Shown here piece by piece: positions 1 to 9,547 of a stretch of 38,855 bases of DNA; the stretch's first letter is position 1; each line of letters opens with the position of its first letter. Below the pieces are notes generated by a model, which was given only the letters and a program-made list of their open reading frames with translations, did no database searches and had not been told where the DNA came from. Made by a program: the position numbers and the translations under genes. The stretch covers positions 1 to 38,855 of the forward strand of contig NZ_JPEN01000073.1 in NCBI RefSeq assembly GCF_000767835.1. Direction: 5' to 3'. This DNA comes from Streptococcus sinensis (lineage in GTDB: Bacteria; Bacillota; Bacilli; Lactobacillales; Streptococcaceae).

Positions 1-115
1 CTAATCATATCAAGGTTTCTTCTTTTTTGGTACTCAGGTCTCACATCTATTGTAACGCTACATGTCTACCCTGCTATTTTGATGCTTAAGTTTCATAAAA
101 TCAGGATTTTTGTGA

Positions 116-121
116 TAAAAT
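116..121 (+). promoter_or_regulatory. Extended -10 promoter of pepF
   Basis: TAAAAT at 116-121 is preceded by TGA (113-115), which gives an extended -10 element; no good -35 is visible. The predicted start of transcription is near 128, giving a short leader that contains the GGAGG ribosome site at 131-135. The first 110 bases hold no gene I can identify. Confidence 0.6.
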
Positions 122-143
122 AGAAAAGATGGAGGAAATTTCT

Positions 144-1946
144 ATGGCAAAACAAAGAAATGAAATTGAAGAGAAATACACTTGGGATTTAAGCACAATT
201 TTCCCAACAGACGAAGCCTTTGAAGCGGAGTTGGCGCAGGTTTCTGAAGAAGTAAAAAAAGCAGCTAGTCTGGCTGGGCATTTACTGGATTCAGCTGACA
301 GTCTCTTGACAACGACGGAAATCCAATTGGACTTGATGCGCCGTATTGAAAAGCTCTATTCCTATGCTCACATGAAAAATGACCAAGATACTCGTGTAGC
401 AAAATATCAAGAGTATCAGGCCAAGGGTATGACCATTTACAGTGAATTCGGGCAAAGCTTTGCCTTCTATGAGCCCGAATTTATGGCGATTACAGAAGAA
501 CAATACCAAACTTTCCTAGCTGAGCAGCCAGCCTTGCGGCTTTATCAGCATTATTTTGACAAGCTTTTGAAAAAGAAAGCCCACATCTTGACACAGCGCG
601 AAGAGGAGCTACTGGCCGGTGCTGGGGAAATCTTTGGTGCAGCAGGCGAAACCTTTGCTATCTTGGATAATGCGGATATCGTCTTTCCAATGGTGCATGA
701 CGAAGATGGAAATGAAGTTCAGCTCAGCCACGGTAACTATATCACCTTGGTCGAGTCTAAAAATCGAGAAGTCCGTAAGGAAGCTTACGAGGCTCTCTAC
801 AGCGTCTACGAGCAGTACCAGCATACCTATGCCAAGACTCTGCAGACCAATGTCAAGGTTCATAATTACAATGCGAAAGTCCGCAAGTTTTCATCTGCCC
901 GTGAAGCAGCCTTGTCAGCTGACTTCATTCCAGAAAGTGTCTATGACAGCCTAGTTTCAGCGGTTAATAAGCATTTGCCTCTTTTGCAGCGTTATATCGT
1001 CTTAAGAGCGAAGATTTTAGGCATTTCTGATTTGAAGATGTATGATATGTACACACCTTTGTCAGAGACAGACTACAAGTTCACTTATGAGGAAGCTTTG
1101 GCTAAGTCTGAAGAAGTTCTGGCTATTCTGGGTGAGGATTATTTGAGCAGAGTCAAGACAGCCTTTTCAGAGCGCTGGATTGATGTTCATGAAAATCAAG
1201 GCAAGCGTTCAGGAGCATACTCAGGCGGTTCTTATGATACCAATGCCTTTATGTTGCTAAACTGGCAGGACACACTGGACAATCTCTTTACCTTGGTGCA
1301 CGAGACAGGCCACAGTATGCACTCCAGTTATACTCGTGAGACCCAGCCTTATGTCTATGGAGACTACTCTATCTTCCTAGCTGAGATTGCTTCGACGACC
1401 AATGAAAATATCTTGACAGAAAAGCTCTTGGAAGAAGTAGAAGACGATGCAACCCGCTTTGCTATCCTCAATCACTTCTTGGATGGCTTTAGAGGTACGG
1501 TCTTCCGTCAAACCCAGTTCGCAGAGTTTGAGCATGCTATCCACAAGGCTGACCAGGAAGGTCAAGTTTTGACCAGCGAGTTTCTCAATGAGCTCTATGC
1601 TGACTTGAACGAGAAATACTATGGACTGAAGAAAGAAGACAATCCACAGATTCAGTATGAATGGGCTCGAATTCCGCATTTCTACTACGATTACTATGTT
1701 TTCCAATATTCGACAGGATTTGCAGCTGCTTCAGCCTTGGCTGAAAAGATTGTCCATGGCAGTCAGGAAGACAAGGACAAGTATCTGGACTATCTCAAAG
1801 CTGGGAACTCTGACTATCCCCTCAATGTCATCAAAAAAGCAGGGGTGGATATGGAAAAAGAAAACTACCTAAATGCTGCTTTTGCTGTCTTTGAGCGTCG
1901 TCTAGACGAATTCGAGGCCTTGGTAGAAAAGTTGGGACTGGCATAA
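144..1946 (+). CDS. pepF: Oligoendopeptidase F (M3 family zinc metallopeptidase)
   Basis: A cytoplasmic zinc peptidase of the M3B family that cuts oligopeptides, used in peptide nutrition and turnover. The zinc-binding HETGH motif lies at about residues 386-390, and the length (600 residues) matches the family. I chose ATG 144 because a strong GGAGG ribosome site sits at 131-135. The upstream in-frame ATG at 129 overlaps that site and would lie at the predicted transcription start. The O-methyltransferase gene begins one base after the stop codon, so the two are cotranscribed. Family assignment is secure; the choice between PepF and PepB naming is convention. Confidence 0.95.
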   Translation: MAKQRNEIEEKYTWDLSTIFPTDEAFEAELAQVSEEVKKAASLAGHLLDSADSLLTTTEIQLDLMRRIEKLYSYAHMKNDQDTRVAKYQEYQAKGMTIYSEFGQSFAFYEPEFMAITEEQYQTFLAEQPALRLYQHYFDKLLKKKAHILTQREEELLAGAGEIFGAAGETFAILDNADIVFPMVHDEDGNEVQLSHGNYITLVESKNREVRKEAYEALYSVYEQYQHTYAKTLQTNVKVHNYNAKVRKFSSAREAALSADFIPESVYDSLVSAVNKHLPLLQRYIVLRAKILGISDLKMYDMYTPLSETDYKFTYEEALAKSEEVLAILGEDYLSRVKTAFSERWIDVHENQGKRSGAYSGGSYDTNAFMLLNWQDTLDNLFTLVHETGHSMHSSYTRETQPYVYGDYSIFLAEIASTTNENILTEKLLEEVEDDATRFAILNHFLDGFRGTVFRQTQFAEFEHAIHKADQEGQVLTSEFLNELYADLNEKYYGLKKEDNPQIQYEWARIPHFYYDYYVFQYSTGFAAASALAEKIVHGSQEDKDKYLDYLKAGNSDYPLNVIKKAGVDMEKENYLNAAFAVFERRLDEFEALVEKLGLA

Positions 1947-1947
1947 G

Positions 1948-2631
1948 ATGGTCGAGACTTATAATCAAAATTCTAATCCCAATATGCGTCGGCCAGTGGT
2001 CAAAGAAGAAATTGTAGACTTTATGAGACGGCGTCTCCAGCCGGTTACTGGTGGACTCAAGGAGTTGGAGGATTTTGCCAGAGCTGAAAATGTACCTGTG
2101 ATTCCCCATGAGACAGTAGCTTATTTCCGCTTACTGCTCGAAAGTCTGCAGCCTGAGAAGATTTTAGAAATCGGTACGGCTATTGGTTTTTCGGCTCTTT
2201 TGATGGCGGAGCATGCGCCTCAGGCTCAGATTACGACTATTGATCGCAATCCAGAGATGATTGAGCTGGCCGAGGCTAATTTTGCTAAATATGACAGCCG
2301 CCAGCAGATTACCTTGCTGGAAGGCGATGCAATGGATCTGCTTCAGACACTGGAGGATTCCTACGACCTTGTCTTTATGGACTCTGCCAAGTCTAAGTAT
2401 GTGGTCTTTATGCCCCAAGTTCTCAAGCGCCTCAATCCTGGTGGTCTGGTCCTCATTGATGATGTCTTTCAAGGAGGAGATGTTGCCAAGCCTTTTGAGG
2501 AAATTAAGCGTGGCCAGCGGGCTATTTACCGCGGTTTGCATAGTCTTTTTGAAGAAACCTTAGATCGGCCTGATTTAACAGCCAGTCTCTTGCCACTTGG
2601 AGATGGTCTTCTTATGATTAGAAAAAAATGA
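1948..2631 (+). CDS. SAM-dependent O-methyltransferase (class I, family 3)
   Basis: A Rossmann-fold methyltransferase of the O-methyltransferase family 3 (catechol/caffeoyl-CoA type). The SAM-binding glycine motif EIGTAIG is at residues 74-80, followed by an acidic residue in ITTIDRNPE, and the metal/substrate region FMDSAKSKY is near residues 138-147. It is 227 residues, normal for the family. It follows pepF with a single base between them and precedes prsA, which has its own promoter. The substrate in streptococci is not known to me, so I give no symbol. Confidence 0.88.
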   Translation: MVETYNQNSNPNMRRPVVKEEIVDFMRRRLQPVTGGLKELEDFARAENVPVIPHETVAYFRLLLESLQPEKILEIGTAIGFSALLMAEHAPQAQITTIDRNPEMIELAEANFAKYDSRQQITLLEGDAMDLLQTLEDSYDLVFMDSAKSKYVVFMPQVLKRLNPGGLVLIDDVFQGGDVAKPFEEIKRGQRAIYRGLHSLFEETLDRPDLTASLLPLGDGLLMIRKK

Positions 2632-2699
2632 GATATCTGAAATTATCCTGTTATTTAAAAGTTTTTAGCAAAATTTAAGATATCAAGTTAGATTTGTGG

Positions 2700-2705
2700 T
2701 ACAAT
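2700..2705 (+). promoter_or_regulatory. Extended -10 promoter of prsA
   Basis: TACAAT at 2700-2705 is preceded by TGG (2697-2699). A good -35 is not obvious. The leader is about 35 bases and carries GAGGAG ahead of ATG 2748. Confidence 0.6.
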
Positions 2706-2747
2706 AGACAAAGTGAATTTATATAAAAGCGAGGAGAAAAACATTCT

Positions 2748-3755
2748 ATGAAGAAAAAATTGTTCGCAGGAGCTGTGACACTTTTATCCGTTGTTGCGTT
2801 AGCTGCGTGTTCGCAAGCAGATGGTAAAGACATTATTACCATGAAGGGAAACACAATTACGGTTAATGAGTTTTATGATCAAGTTAAGAGCAATGGAGCT
2901 GCTCAGCAAGTCTTGCTTCAAATGACGATCAAGGAAGTATTTGAAAATAAATACGGTAAAAAGGTAACCGATAAAGAGGTGACAGAAGCCTTTGATAAAA
3001 TGAAATCAGCCTATGGCTCTGCTTTCCAAAAGGTTCTTGCACAAAACGGATTGACCGAAGATGCCTACAAGGATCAAATTCGAACCAATAAATTGGTTGA
3101 GTATGCTGTAAAAGAAGCTGCAAAAAAAGAATTGACAGATGAAAACTATCAGGCTGCCTTTGCAAATTATACACCAGAAGTGACTGCTCAAATCATCAAG
3201 CTGGACAGCGAAGATAAGGCTAAAGAAATCCTTGAACAGGCTAAAGCGGAAGGTGCTGATTTTGGTCAAATCGCAAAAGATAACTCAACAGATGCAGCAA
3301 CCAAAGAAAAAGGTGGAGAAGTGAAGTTTGATTCTGGCTCGACAGATGTTCCAGATGCTGTGAAAAAAGCTACTTTTGCCTTAGAAGAAAATGGAATTTC
3401 AGATGTTATAACTGTTCGAAGTTCTCAAAATTATAGCTCCAGCTTCTATATTGTTAAGTTGGTCAAAAAATCTGAAAAATCTTCAAATTGGAAAGATTAT
3501 AAAAAGCAGCTGAAAGAAGTTATTTTAACGCAAAAACAAAATGATGCTAGCTTCATTCGCTCAGTTGTAGCCAAAGAGTTGAAAGATGCAAATATTAAGG
3601 TGAAAGATGCTGCTTTCCAAAATGTTTTTGCACAATATATTGAATCAGAAACCTCAGATTCATCTGCCTCTGCTTCCTCAAGTGCTGCCAGCAGCTCAGA
3701 AACTTCTGAGTCCAGCTCAGCAGCTGAAAGCAGTTCTTCATCAGCAGCAGAATAA
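2748..3755 (+). CDS. prsA: PrsA foldase lipoprotein (parvulin-like)
   Basis: An extracytoplasmic, membrane-anchored folding factor for secreted proteins. A lipoprotein signal peptide is visible: KKK, a hydrophobic stretch, then the lipobox LAAC with Cys21 as the lipidated residue. The parvulin-like region covers about residues 145-240 and is poorly matched to catalytic parvulins, as is usual for streptococcal PrsA/PpmA. The last 35 or so residues are almost entirely Ser, Ala and Glu, a low-complexity tail probably spanning the wall. It has its own extended -10 promoter. The 335-residue length is typical. No hairpin terminator is seen after it; the T-box promoter starts 2 bases after the stop codon. 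Confidence 0.93.
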   Translation: MKKKLFAGAVTLLSVVALAACSQADGKDIITMKGNTITVNEFYDQVKSNGAAQQVLLQMTIKEVFENKYGKKVTDKEVTEAFDKMKSAYGSAFQKVLAQNGLTEDAYKDQIRTNKLVEYAVKEAAKKELTDENYQAAFANYTPEVTAQIIKLDSEDKAKEILEQAKAEGADFGQIAKDNSTDAATKEKGGEVKFDSGSTDVPDAVKKATFALEENGISDVITVRSSQNYSSSFYIVKLVKKSEKSSNWKDYKKQLKEVILTQKQNDASFIRSVVAKELKDANIKVKDAAFQNVFAQYIESETSDSSASASSSAASSSETSESSSAAESSSSSAAE

Positions 3756-3757
3756 GG

Positions 3758-3786
3758 TTGACGAAAAGAGAATAAGCAAGTATAAT
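3758..3786 (+). promoter_or_regulatory. Sigma-A promoter of the T-box/alaS unit
   Basis: TTGACG at 3758-3763 and a perfect TATAAT at 3781-3786 with a 17-base spacer. Transcription should start near 3793, just ahead of the T-box stem I. Confidence 0.85.
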
Positions 3787-3792
3787 AAGACT

Positions 3793-3970
3793 GGTGAGAA
3801 TTGATTTTTCAAGTTCTTAGTTCAGAGAATTGGCGGTGCTGCGAGCCATCTGAGACGGGAAATCATGCTACTCATCTTGGAAAATAGAATATGAAATGAG
3901 AATGACAAGTTCATTGAATGAAGGTGGTACCGCGGTTTTTCGCCCTTCGGACAAGGAACTTGTCTTTTAT
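3793..3970 (+). promoter_or_regulatory. T-box riboswitch leader, alanine-type
   Basis: Conserved T-box elements appear in order. AGAGA is at 3824-3828 and GGTG at 3835-3838, both in stem I. A GCT triplet at 3867-3869 lies in the expected specifier position and is an alanine codon. The T-box core AAGGTGGTACCGCG is at 3921-3934, followed by CGCCCTTC as the other antiterminator strand. A competing hairpin, GACAAG (3950-3955) with CTTGTC (3959-3964), is followed by TTTT. A second pairing, 3904-3912 with 3956-3964 (9 bp), could also close the terminator. Uncharged tRNA-Ala would be expected to stabilise the antiterminator and switch on the downstream genes. Stem boundaries are approximate. Confidence 0.9.
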
Positions 3971-3991
3971 ATTGACTGTGGAGGTCAAACG

Positions 3992-4477
3992 ATGAAAACC
4001 TATTTGGTCAAACAGAAATTTCGCTTAGGCGGCGAACGTTTTGATATCAAGGACGATCGAGGCAATGTAGATTACCAAGTGGAAGGATCTTTTTTCCAGA
4101 TTCCTAAGACCTTTACAATCTATGACACTCAGGGGCAAATCGTCAGTCAGATTACCAAAACCTTTCTAACTTTCCTGCCCCAGTTTGAGATCAAGCTCAG
4201 CAACGGACATAGCTTTTATATCCGTCAGAAATTCACGATTTTGCGTGATAAGTATGAATTTGACAATTTGGGGCTACGAGTTGAAGGGAATATCTGGGAT
4301 TTAAACTTTCGTCTGCTGGATGACAGCAATCAAGTCGTTGCAGAGATTGCCAAGGAGCTTTTCCATCTAACCTCTACTTATCAGGTTCATGTCTATGATG
4401 AGACTTATGCAGATTTGGTCATCTCCCTCTGCGTCGCTATTGACTATGTGGAGATGCTGGAAAGCTCGTCGTCATAA
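3992..4477 (+). CDS. LURP-one/YxjI-like family protein
   Basis: A 161-residue protein with the pattern of LURP-one-related (YxjI/Tubby-like C-terminal) proteins: repeated short beta strands with phrases such as VKQKFRLGG, FDIKDDRGN and FTIYDTQGQIVSQI. No membrane segment or catalytic motif is seen. The start at 3992 follows GGAGG at 3980-3984; an in-frame ATG further upstream lies inside the T-box. It is the first gene after the alanine T-box and is followed 38 bases later by alaS with no terminator, so both should respond to alanyl-tRNA status. The molecular function of this family in bacteria is not established. Confidence 0.8.
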   Translation: MKTYLVKQKFRLGGERFDIKDDRGNVDYQVEGSFFQIPKTFTIYDTQGQIVSQITKTFLTFLPQFEIKLSNGHSFYIRQKFTILRDKYEFDNLGLRVEGNIWDLNFRLLDDSNQVVAEIAKELFHLTSTYQVHVYDETYADLVISLCVAIDYVEMLESSSS

Positions 4478-4515
4478 TGTAACTATTTTTAGAAAAAATT
4501 TAAGGAGAAAAATAA

Positions 4516-7134
4516 ATGAAACAAATGTCAAGTGCTCAGGTTCGTCAAATGTGGCTGGATTTTTGGGCAACTAAAGGTCATGCAGTAGAACCATCTGTCA
4601 GCTTGGTGCCGGTCAACGATCCAACCTTGCTTTGGATTAACTCTGGTGTAGCAACCCTCAAGAAATATTTCGATGGAACCATTATTCCAGAGAATCCACG
4701 GATTACTAATGCTCAAAAAGCCATTCGGACCAACGATATTGAAAATGTCGGAAAAACTGCCCGCCACCATACCATGTTTGAAATGCTGGGCAACTTCTCT
4801 ATCGGCGATTACTTCCGTGATGAAGCCATTGAGTGGGCTTACGAGCTTTTGACTAGCCCTGATTGGTTTGATTTCCCCAAAGACAAGCTTTACATGACCT
4901 ACTATCCAGCTGACAAGGACTCTTACAACCGCTGGATTGCTATGGGAGTGGAAGATAGCCATTTGATTCCGATTGAGGATAACTTCTGGGAAATCGGTGC
5001 GGGACCTTCTGGGCCAGATACAGAGATTTTCTTTGACCGAGGCGAAGCTTTCGACCCAGAAAATATGGGAGTGCGCCTCTTAGAAGAAGATATTGAAAAC
5101 GACCGTTATATCGAAATCTGGAATATCGTCTTGTCACAATTCAACGCTGACCCTGCTGTACCGCGTAGCGAGTACAAGGAATTGCCACACAAGAACATTG
5201 ATACGGGCGCAGGTTTGGAGCGTTTGGTGGCGGTTATCCAAGGGGCTAAAACCAACTTTGAGACTGACCTCTTCATGCCAATCATTCGTGAAGTAGAGAA
5301 ACTGTCTGGCAAGGTCTATGACCAAGATGGCGACAATATGAGTTTCAAGGTTATCGCAGACCATATTCGCTCGCTCTCCTTTGCGATTGGCGATGGCGCT
5401 CTTCCTGGAAATGAAGGTCGTGGTTATGTCCTTCGTCGTCTCCTTCGTCGGGCTTCTATGCATGGCCAGAAGTTGGGGATTGAAGGAACTTTCCTTTACA
5501 AACTTGTACCAACTGTTGGCAAGATTATGGAAAGCTACTATCCAGAAGTCCTTGAAAAGAAAGACTTTATTGAAAAGATTATCAAGAGTGAAGAAGAATC
5601 TTTTGCTCGTACTCTGCACTCTGGTCAGCATTTTGCCCAAGGTATCGTAGCAGACCTGAAAGAAAAAGGCCAAACAATCATCTCTGGTCAAGATGCCTTC
5701 AAACTCTACGATACTTACGGCTTCCCACTGGAGTTGACTGAGGAAATCGCTGAAGAAGCAGGCATGACTGTAGACCGTGCTGGCTTTGAAGCGGCTATGA
5801 AAGAGCAGCAGGATCGGGCGCGTGCTTCCGTCGTCAAGGGCGGCTCAATGGGCATGCAAAATGAAACCCTGCAGGCCATCACAGTAGAGAGTGCCTTTAA
5901 CTACGAAAAAGAAGAGTTAACAGCTGAACTTCTTGCTATCGTGGCGGACGATGCAGCAGTGAAGTCTGTTGAGACAGGCACAGCTGCCCTCATCTTTGCA
6001 GAAACACCATTCTACGCAGAAATGGGTGGTCAGGTGGCCGACCACGGTCAAATCTTTGATGCAGCAGGCAATCTGGTAGCGCAAGTAAGGGACGTGCAAA
6101 AGGCACCAAATGGTCAACCACTGCATACTGTAGAAGTTTTGGCACCTCTGGCTCTCGGTCAAAGCTATAAACTGGAAATTGACCACAGCCGCCGCCATCG
6201 TGTGATGAAAAACCACACGGCGACTCACCTCTTGCACTCAGCCTTGCATAATGTTCTTGGTAACCATGCAACCCAAGCAGGCTCTCTGAATGAAGTAGAA
6301 TTCCTGCGCTTTGACTTTACGCATTTCCAAGCGGTAACAGCAGAAGAGCTGCGTGCTATCGAGCAAGAAGTCAATGAGAAAATCTGGGAAGCTATCGCTA
6401 TCAAGACAGTTGAGACAGATATTGACACGGCTAAGGAAATGGGTGCCATGGCGCTCTTTGGTGAAAAATATGGTAAAGAAGTTCGCGTCGTAACCATCGG
6501 TGACTACTCAGTCGAGCTTTGCGGAGGAACTCACGTGGGCAACACTTCTGAAATCGGGATTTTCAAGATTATCAAAGAAGAAGGTATCGGATCTGGAACT
6601 CGTCGTATCTTGGCAGTTACCAGCAAGGAAGCCTTTGAAGCTTACCGTGAGGAAGAAGAGGCGCTCAAGGCTATCGCAGTGACTCTCAAGGCTCCGCAAA
6701 TCAAGGAAGTGCCTAATAAGGTAGAATCTCTGCAAGGACAGCTTCGCCAACTCCAAAAAGAGAATGCTGAGCTCAAGGAAAAAGCAGCAGCAGCGGCCTC
6801 TGGGGAAGTCTTCAAGAATGTTCAAGACGCAAATGGACATCGCTTTATCGCAAGTCAGGTTTCTGTTTCCGATGCAGGCGCCCTGCGCACCTTTGCTGAC
6901 ACTTGGAAGCAGAAGGACTATTCAGATGTTCTCGTTCTGGTCGCAGCCATTGGTGATAAAGTCAATGTCCTTGCAGCCAGCAAGACCAAGGAAGTGCATG
7001 CTGGCAATCTGATTAAGGAATTGGCACCGATTGTGGATGGCCGAGGCGGCGGTAAGCCAGACATGGCTATGGCCGGCGGCAGCAAGCAATCAGCTATCCA
7101 AGACTTGCTTGGAGCAGTTGCGGAGAAATTATAA
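4516..7134 (+). CDS. alaS: Alanyl-tRNA synthetase
   Basis: Charges tRNA-Ala with alanine in the cytoplasm. The 872-residue length and domain order are standard: an N-terminal class II catalytic core with [23 protein letters not shown] around residues 75-97 (motif 2 region), then the editing domain with HTATH near residue 567 and CGGTH near residue 668, a coiled-coil linker rich in Lys/Glu around 735-765, and the C-terminal domain ending in [15 protein letters not shown] 4516 follows AAGGAG. Expression is expected to be controlled by the alanine T-box about 550 bases upstream, with the LURP-one gene in between. Confidence 0.98.
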   Translation: MKQMSSAQVRQMWLDFWATKGHAVEPSVSLVPVNDPTLLWINSGVATLKKYFDGTIIPENPRITNAQKAIRTNDIENVGKTARHHTMFEMLGNFSIGDYFRDEAIEWAYELLTSPDWFDFPKDKLYMTYYPADKDSYNRWIAMGVEDSHLIPIEDNFWEIGAGPSGPDTEIFFDRGEAFDPENMGVRLLEEDIENDRYIEIWNIVLSQFNADPAVPRSEYKELPHKNIDTGAGLERLVAVIQGAKTNFETDLFMPIIREVEKLSGKVYDQDGDNMSFKVIADHIRSLSFAIGDGALPGNEGRGYVLRRLLRRASMHGQKLGIEGTFLYKLVPTVGKIMESYYPEVLEKKDFIEKIIKSEEESFARTLHSGQHFAQGIVADLKEKGQTIISGQDAFKLYDTYGFPLELTEEIAEEAGMTVDRAGFEAAMKEQQDRARASVVKGGSMGMQNETLQAITVESAFNYEKEELTAELLAIVADDAAVKSVETGTAALIFAETPFYAEMGGQVADHGQIFDAAGNLVAQVRDVQKAPNGQPLHTVEVLAPLALGQSYKLEIDHSRRHRVMKNHTATHLLHSALHNVLGNHATQAGSLNEVEFLRFDFTHFQAVTAEELRAIEQEVNEKIWEAIAIKTVETDIDTAKEMGAMALFGEKYGKEVRVVTIGDYSVELCGGTHVGNTSEIGIFKIIKEEGIGSGTRRILAVTSKEAFEAYREEEEALKAIAVTLKAPQIKEVPNKVESLQGQLRQLQKENAELKEKAAAAASGEVFKNVQDANGHRFIASQVSVSDAGALRTFADTWKQKDYSDVLVLVAAIGDKVNVLAASKTKEVHAGNLIKELAPIVDGRGGGKPDMAMAGGSKQSAIQDLLGAVAEKL

Positions 7135-7145
7135 TAGATTTTTTA

Positions 7146-7175
7146 AGATCAGGATTGATGTCCTGGTCTTTTTTC
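7146..7175 (+). terminator. Terminator of alaS
   Basis: Ten-base arms 7146-7155 and 7160-7169, with two G-T pairs and a 4-base loop, followed by a run of T. Confidence 0.85.
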
Positions 7176-7216
7176 TTGCTTTTCTAAAGACAAGAAAATG
7201 TTTAATTAAAACGTTT

Positions 7217-7234
7217 TATGAATAAAAATACAAA
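7217..7234 (+). promoter_or_regulatory. ARG box 1 (ArgR operator) upstream of argC
   Basis: TATGAATAAAAATACAAA matches the classical ARG box (WNTGNATWWWWATNCANW) at every defined position. It lies just upstream of the -35 of the argC promoter. Confidence 0.85.
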
Positions 7235-7240
7235 TATTGC

Positions 7241-7269
7241 TTGACAATATTAGATTTTGATAGTAAAAT
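7241..7269 (+). promoter_or_regulatory. argC promoter
   Basis: Perfect TTGACA at 7241-7246 and TAAAAT at 7264-7269 with a 17-base spacer. Transcription should start near 7276, inside ARG box 2. Confidence 0.88.
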
Positions 7270-7271
7270 TA

Positions 7272-7289
7272 TACGCATATTTATACAAA
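7272..7289 (+). promoter_or_regulatory. ARG box 2 over the argC transcription start
   Basis: TACGCATATTTATACAAA fits the ARG box with a single deviation (C for T at the third position). It covers the predicted start of transcription, so ArgR bound here and at 7217-7234 would bracket the promoter. Confidence 0.75.
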
Positions 7290-7302
7290 GGAGTTTTAAA
7301 AT

Positions 7303-8325
7303 ATGCGTATTTCGATTGTTGGAATTACAGGTTACTCAGGATTAGAACTCCTTCGTATCCTACAGCATCATCCAAGAGCTAAGGTCGTTTCGATTCATGC
7401 GACGAAGGAAATCGGCAAGTTTTTGTCAGAACTTTATCCACATTTAAAAGGGCTGTGTGACCTAAAAATTGAGGTATTTGATAGTCAGCGTATTATGCAG
7501 CAAGCTGATCTGGTATTTTTTGCAACTCCGAGCGGGGTAGCAAAAGAGATGGTGGCAGATTTTATTGCAGCAGATTTTCCAGTGATTGACTTATCTGGAG
7601 ATCATCGCCTACCAGGGGATATTTATAAAAAATGGTATAAAAAAGAGCCAGCTCAGGCAATTATTCAGAAAAAGTTTATTTATGCCTTGTCTGAATTTGC
7701 AGATGTGAGTGAGAAGCGCTTTATTGCCAATCCAGGCTGTTATGCTACAGCAACGGAACTGGTCTTGATTCCTCTGTTGCAAGCGCAGGCTATTGAGCTT
7801 GATTCTATTATTGTGGATGCTAAGAGTGGTCTGACTGGTGCAGGGAAAAATCCTACAGAAGCCAGTCATTTCGTACAGGTTCATGATAACTATGTCACTT
7901 ATAAACTAAATCAGCACCAGCATATTCCTGAAATTGTTCAGTTTTTACAGAGTTTTGATGAGAAGCTTGCGTCTATCCAGTTTTCGACTTCTCTGATCCC
8001 AGTCAATCGTGGGATTGTAGCGACGGTCTATGTGAAATTGAGAAAAGGCCTGAATGTAGCAGATATTTCCAGTATGTATCGACGATGTTATCAGGATAAA
8101 CCTTTTGTCAGGGTGCAGGCAGCCTTGCCAACCTTGCATCAAGTGATTGGTACTAACTACACAGATATAGGTTTTGATTACAATCCGGTGACCAATATTT
8201 TAACGGTAGTTGCAGTTCTAGATAACTTGGTCAAGGGAGCAGCTGGACAAGCTGTTCAAAATATGAATCTTATGTTTGGTTTTCAAGAGACGGAAGGACT
8301 TCTCAGTCCACCTCTATTTGTATAG
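7303..8325 (+). CDS. argC: N-acetyl-gamma-glutamyl-phosphate reductase
   Basis: NADPH-dependent reduction of N-acetylglutamyl phosphate to the semialdehyde, the third step of ornithine/arginine synthesis. An N-terminal Rossmann motif, [14 protein letters not shown], is at residues 7-20. The active-site cysteine is Cys146 in NPGCYATA. A helper His lies in the later HQHIPEI segment. The 340-residue length is normal. First gene of argCJBD; ATG 7303 follows AAAGGAG. It has a consensus promoter flanked by two ARG boxes, so repression by ArgR with arginine is expected. Confidence 0.97.
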   Translation: MRISIVGITGYSGLELLRILQHHPRAKVVSIHATKEIGKFLSELYPHLKGLCDLKIEVFDSQRIMQQADLVFFATPSGVAKEMVADFIAADFPVIDLSGDHRLPGDIYKKWYKKEPAQAIIQKKFIYALSEFADVSEKRFIANPGCYATATELVLIPLLQAQAIELDSIIVDAKSGLTGAGKNPTEASHFVQVHDNYVTYKLNQHQHIPEIVQFLQSFDEKLASIQFSTSLIPVNRGIVATVYVKLRKGLNVADISSMYRRCYQDKPFVRVQAALPTLHQVIGTNYTDIGFDYNPVTNILTVVAVLDNLVKGAAGQAVQNMNLMFGFQETEGLLSPPLFV

Positions 8326-8342
8326 TGATGATTGGAGTCAGA

Positions 8343-9536
8343 ATGAAAGTAATTGATGGAAATATTGCCAGTCCCCTAGGCTTTTCGGCCGACGGCCTAT
8401 ATGCTGGTTTTAAGAAAAAGAAGCTGGACTTTGGCTGGATTGTTTCAGAAGTACCAGCTAGCGCTGCAGGAGTTTATACGACCAACAAGGTTATTGCGGC
8501 TCCGCTTATCGTTACGAGAGAATCTGTGAAAAAAAGTGGGAAACTACAGGCAGTAGTGGTCAATTCAGGTGTAGCCAATTCCTGTACAGGACTCCAAGGA
8601 ATGGAAGATGCCTATGAGATGCAAAGGCTGACAGCACAAAAACTGAAGATTGAGCCTGACTTGGTCGGTCTTGCTTCAACAGGAGTCATCGGTGAGCTGC
8701 TTCCAATGGATGCGCTGAAAAATGGTCTGTCGCAAATTGTCATCAGTGGTAAGGCCGATGATTTTGCTCGAGCGATTCTAACGACAGATACCTGCACGAA
8801 AACCTGTGTTGTGACAGAACGATTTGGTAAGGATTTAGTGACCATGGCAGGAGTGGCAAAAGGATCAGGAATGATTCATCCTAATATGGCTACCATGTTG
8901 GCTTTTATCACTTGTGATGCCAATATATCTAGCCAAACATTGCAGAAAGCACTTGGACAGAATGTTGAAACGACTTTCAACCAAATTACAGTGGATGGAG
9001 ATACGTCAACTAATGATATGGTTTTAGTCTTGGCCAACGGTTATACTCAAAATGAAGAAATTTTGCCCGATACAGAGGAGTTTGAGCGCTTTGCCCAGAT
9101 GCTGCACTATGTAATGGAAGATTTGGCGAAGAAGATTGCTAAAGACGGAGAGGGAGCGAGTAAGCTGATTGAGGTGAATGTTCTGCATGCTCAGGACAGC
9201 CTGAGTGCGCGAATGATTGCCAAAAGTGTGGTCGGTTCCAGTCTAGTCAAGACAGCGATTTTTGGAGAAGATCCAAATTGGGGCCGAATTATAGCCGTGA
9301 TTGGATATGCAGGAGCCGAGTTGTCAGTGGCAAATATTGATATCTTTATAGGTCAGCTGCCGGTTATGCTGGCTTCTAGTCCAGTTGCTTTTGATGCGGA
9401 AGAGATGCAAGAAATGATGGGGCAGGATGAAGTCACTATTACCATTGACCTCCATGATGGAGACGCTACTGGACAAGCTTGGGGTTGTGACTTGTCTTAT
9501 GACTATGTGAAAATAAATGCCCTCTACAGAACCTAA
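8343..9536 (+). CDS. argJ: Bifunctional ornithine acetyltransferase/N-acetylglutamate synthase
   Basis: Moves the acetyl group from N-acetylornithine to glutamate, and can also make N-acetylglutamate from acetyl-CoA. The enzyme self-cleaves between Ala183 and Thr184 within HPNMATMLAF, giving alpha and beta chains with Thr184 as nucleophile; this motif is intact. GGAG at 8334-8337 supports ATG 8343 (397 residues) over the in-frame GTG at 8325 that touches the argC stop codon. Second gene of the operon. It allows a cyclic acetyl pathway, and no argA or argE is seen in this window. Confidence 0.96.
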   Translation: MKVIDGNIASPLGFSADGLYAGFKKKKLDFGWIVSEVPASAAGVYTTNKVIAAPLIVTRESVKKSGKLQAVVVNSGVANSCTGLQGMEDAYEMQRLTAQKLKIEPDLVGLASTGVIGELLPMDALKNGLSQIVISGKADDFARAILTTDTCTKTCVVTERFGKDLVTMAGVAKGSGMIHPNMATMLAFITCDANISSQTLQKALGQNVETTFNQITVDGDTSTNDMVLVLANGYTQNEEILPDTEEFERFAQMLHYVMEDLAKKIAKDGEGASKLIEVNVLHAQDSLSARMIAKSVVGSSLVKTAIFGEDPNWGRIIAVIGYAGAELSVANIDIFIGQLPVMLASSPVAFDAEEMQEMMGQDEVTITIDLHDGDATGQAWGCDLSYDYVKINALYRT

Positions 9537-9547
9537 GGAGAAATAAT

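Noticed and set aside
1-123. Open frame of about 40 codons at the left edge, ending in TAG at 121-123
   Set aside because: The sequence does not resemble a protein I know and its end overlaps the pepF -10 box; too short to call as the end of a gene.
129-143. Upstream ATG for pepF
   Set aside because: It overlaps the GGAGG ribosome site and lies at the predicted transcription start; ATG 144 is the right distance from that site.
3896-3991. N-terminal extension of the LURP-one protein
   Set aside because: This stretch is the T-box antiterminator and terminator; the ribosome site and natural start are at 3980-3992.
5134-5691. 185-codon reading frame on the - strand inside alaS
   Set aside because: A shadow of the strongly coding alaS frame with no ribosome site, promoter or recognisable protein pattern.
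7203-7220. Catabolite-response (cre)-like AAAACGTTTT sequence before argC
   Set aside because: It lacks the conserved G and C positions of a cre site; the strong ARG boxes explain the region better.
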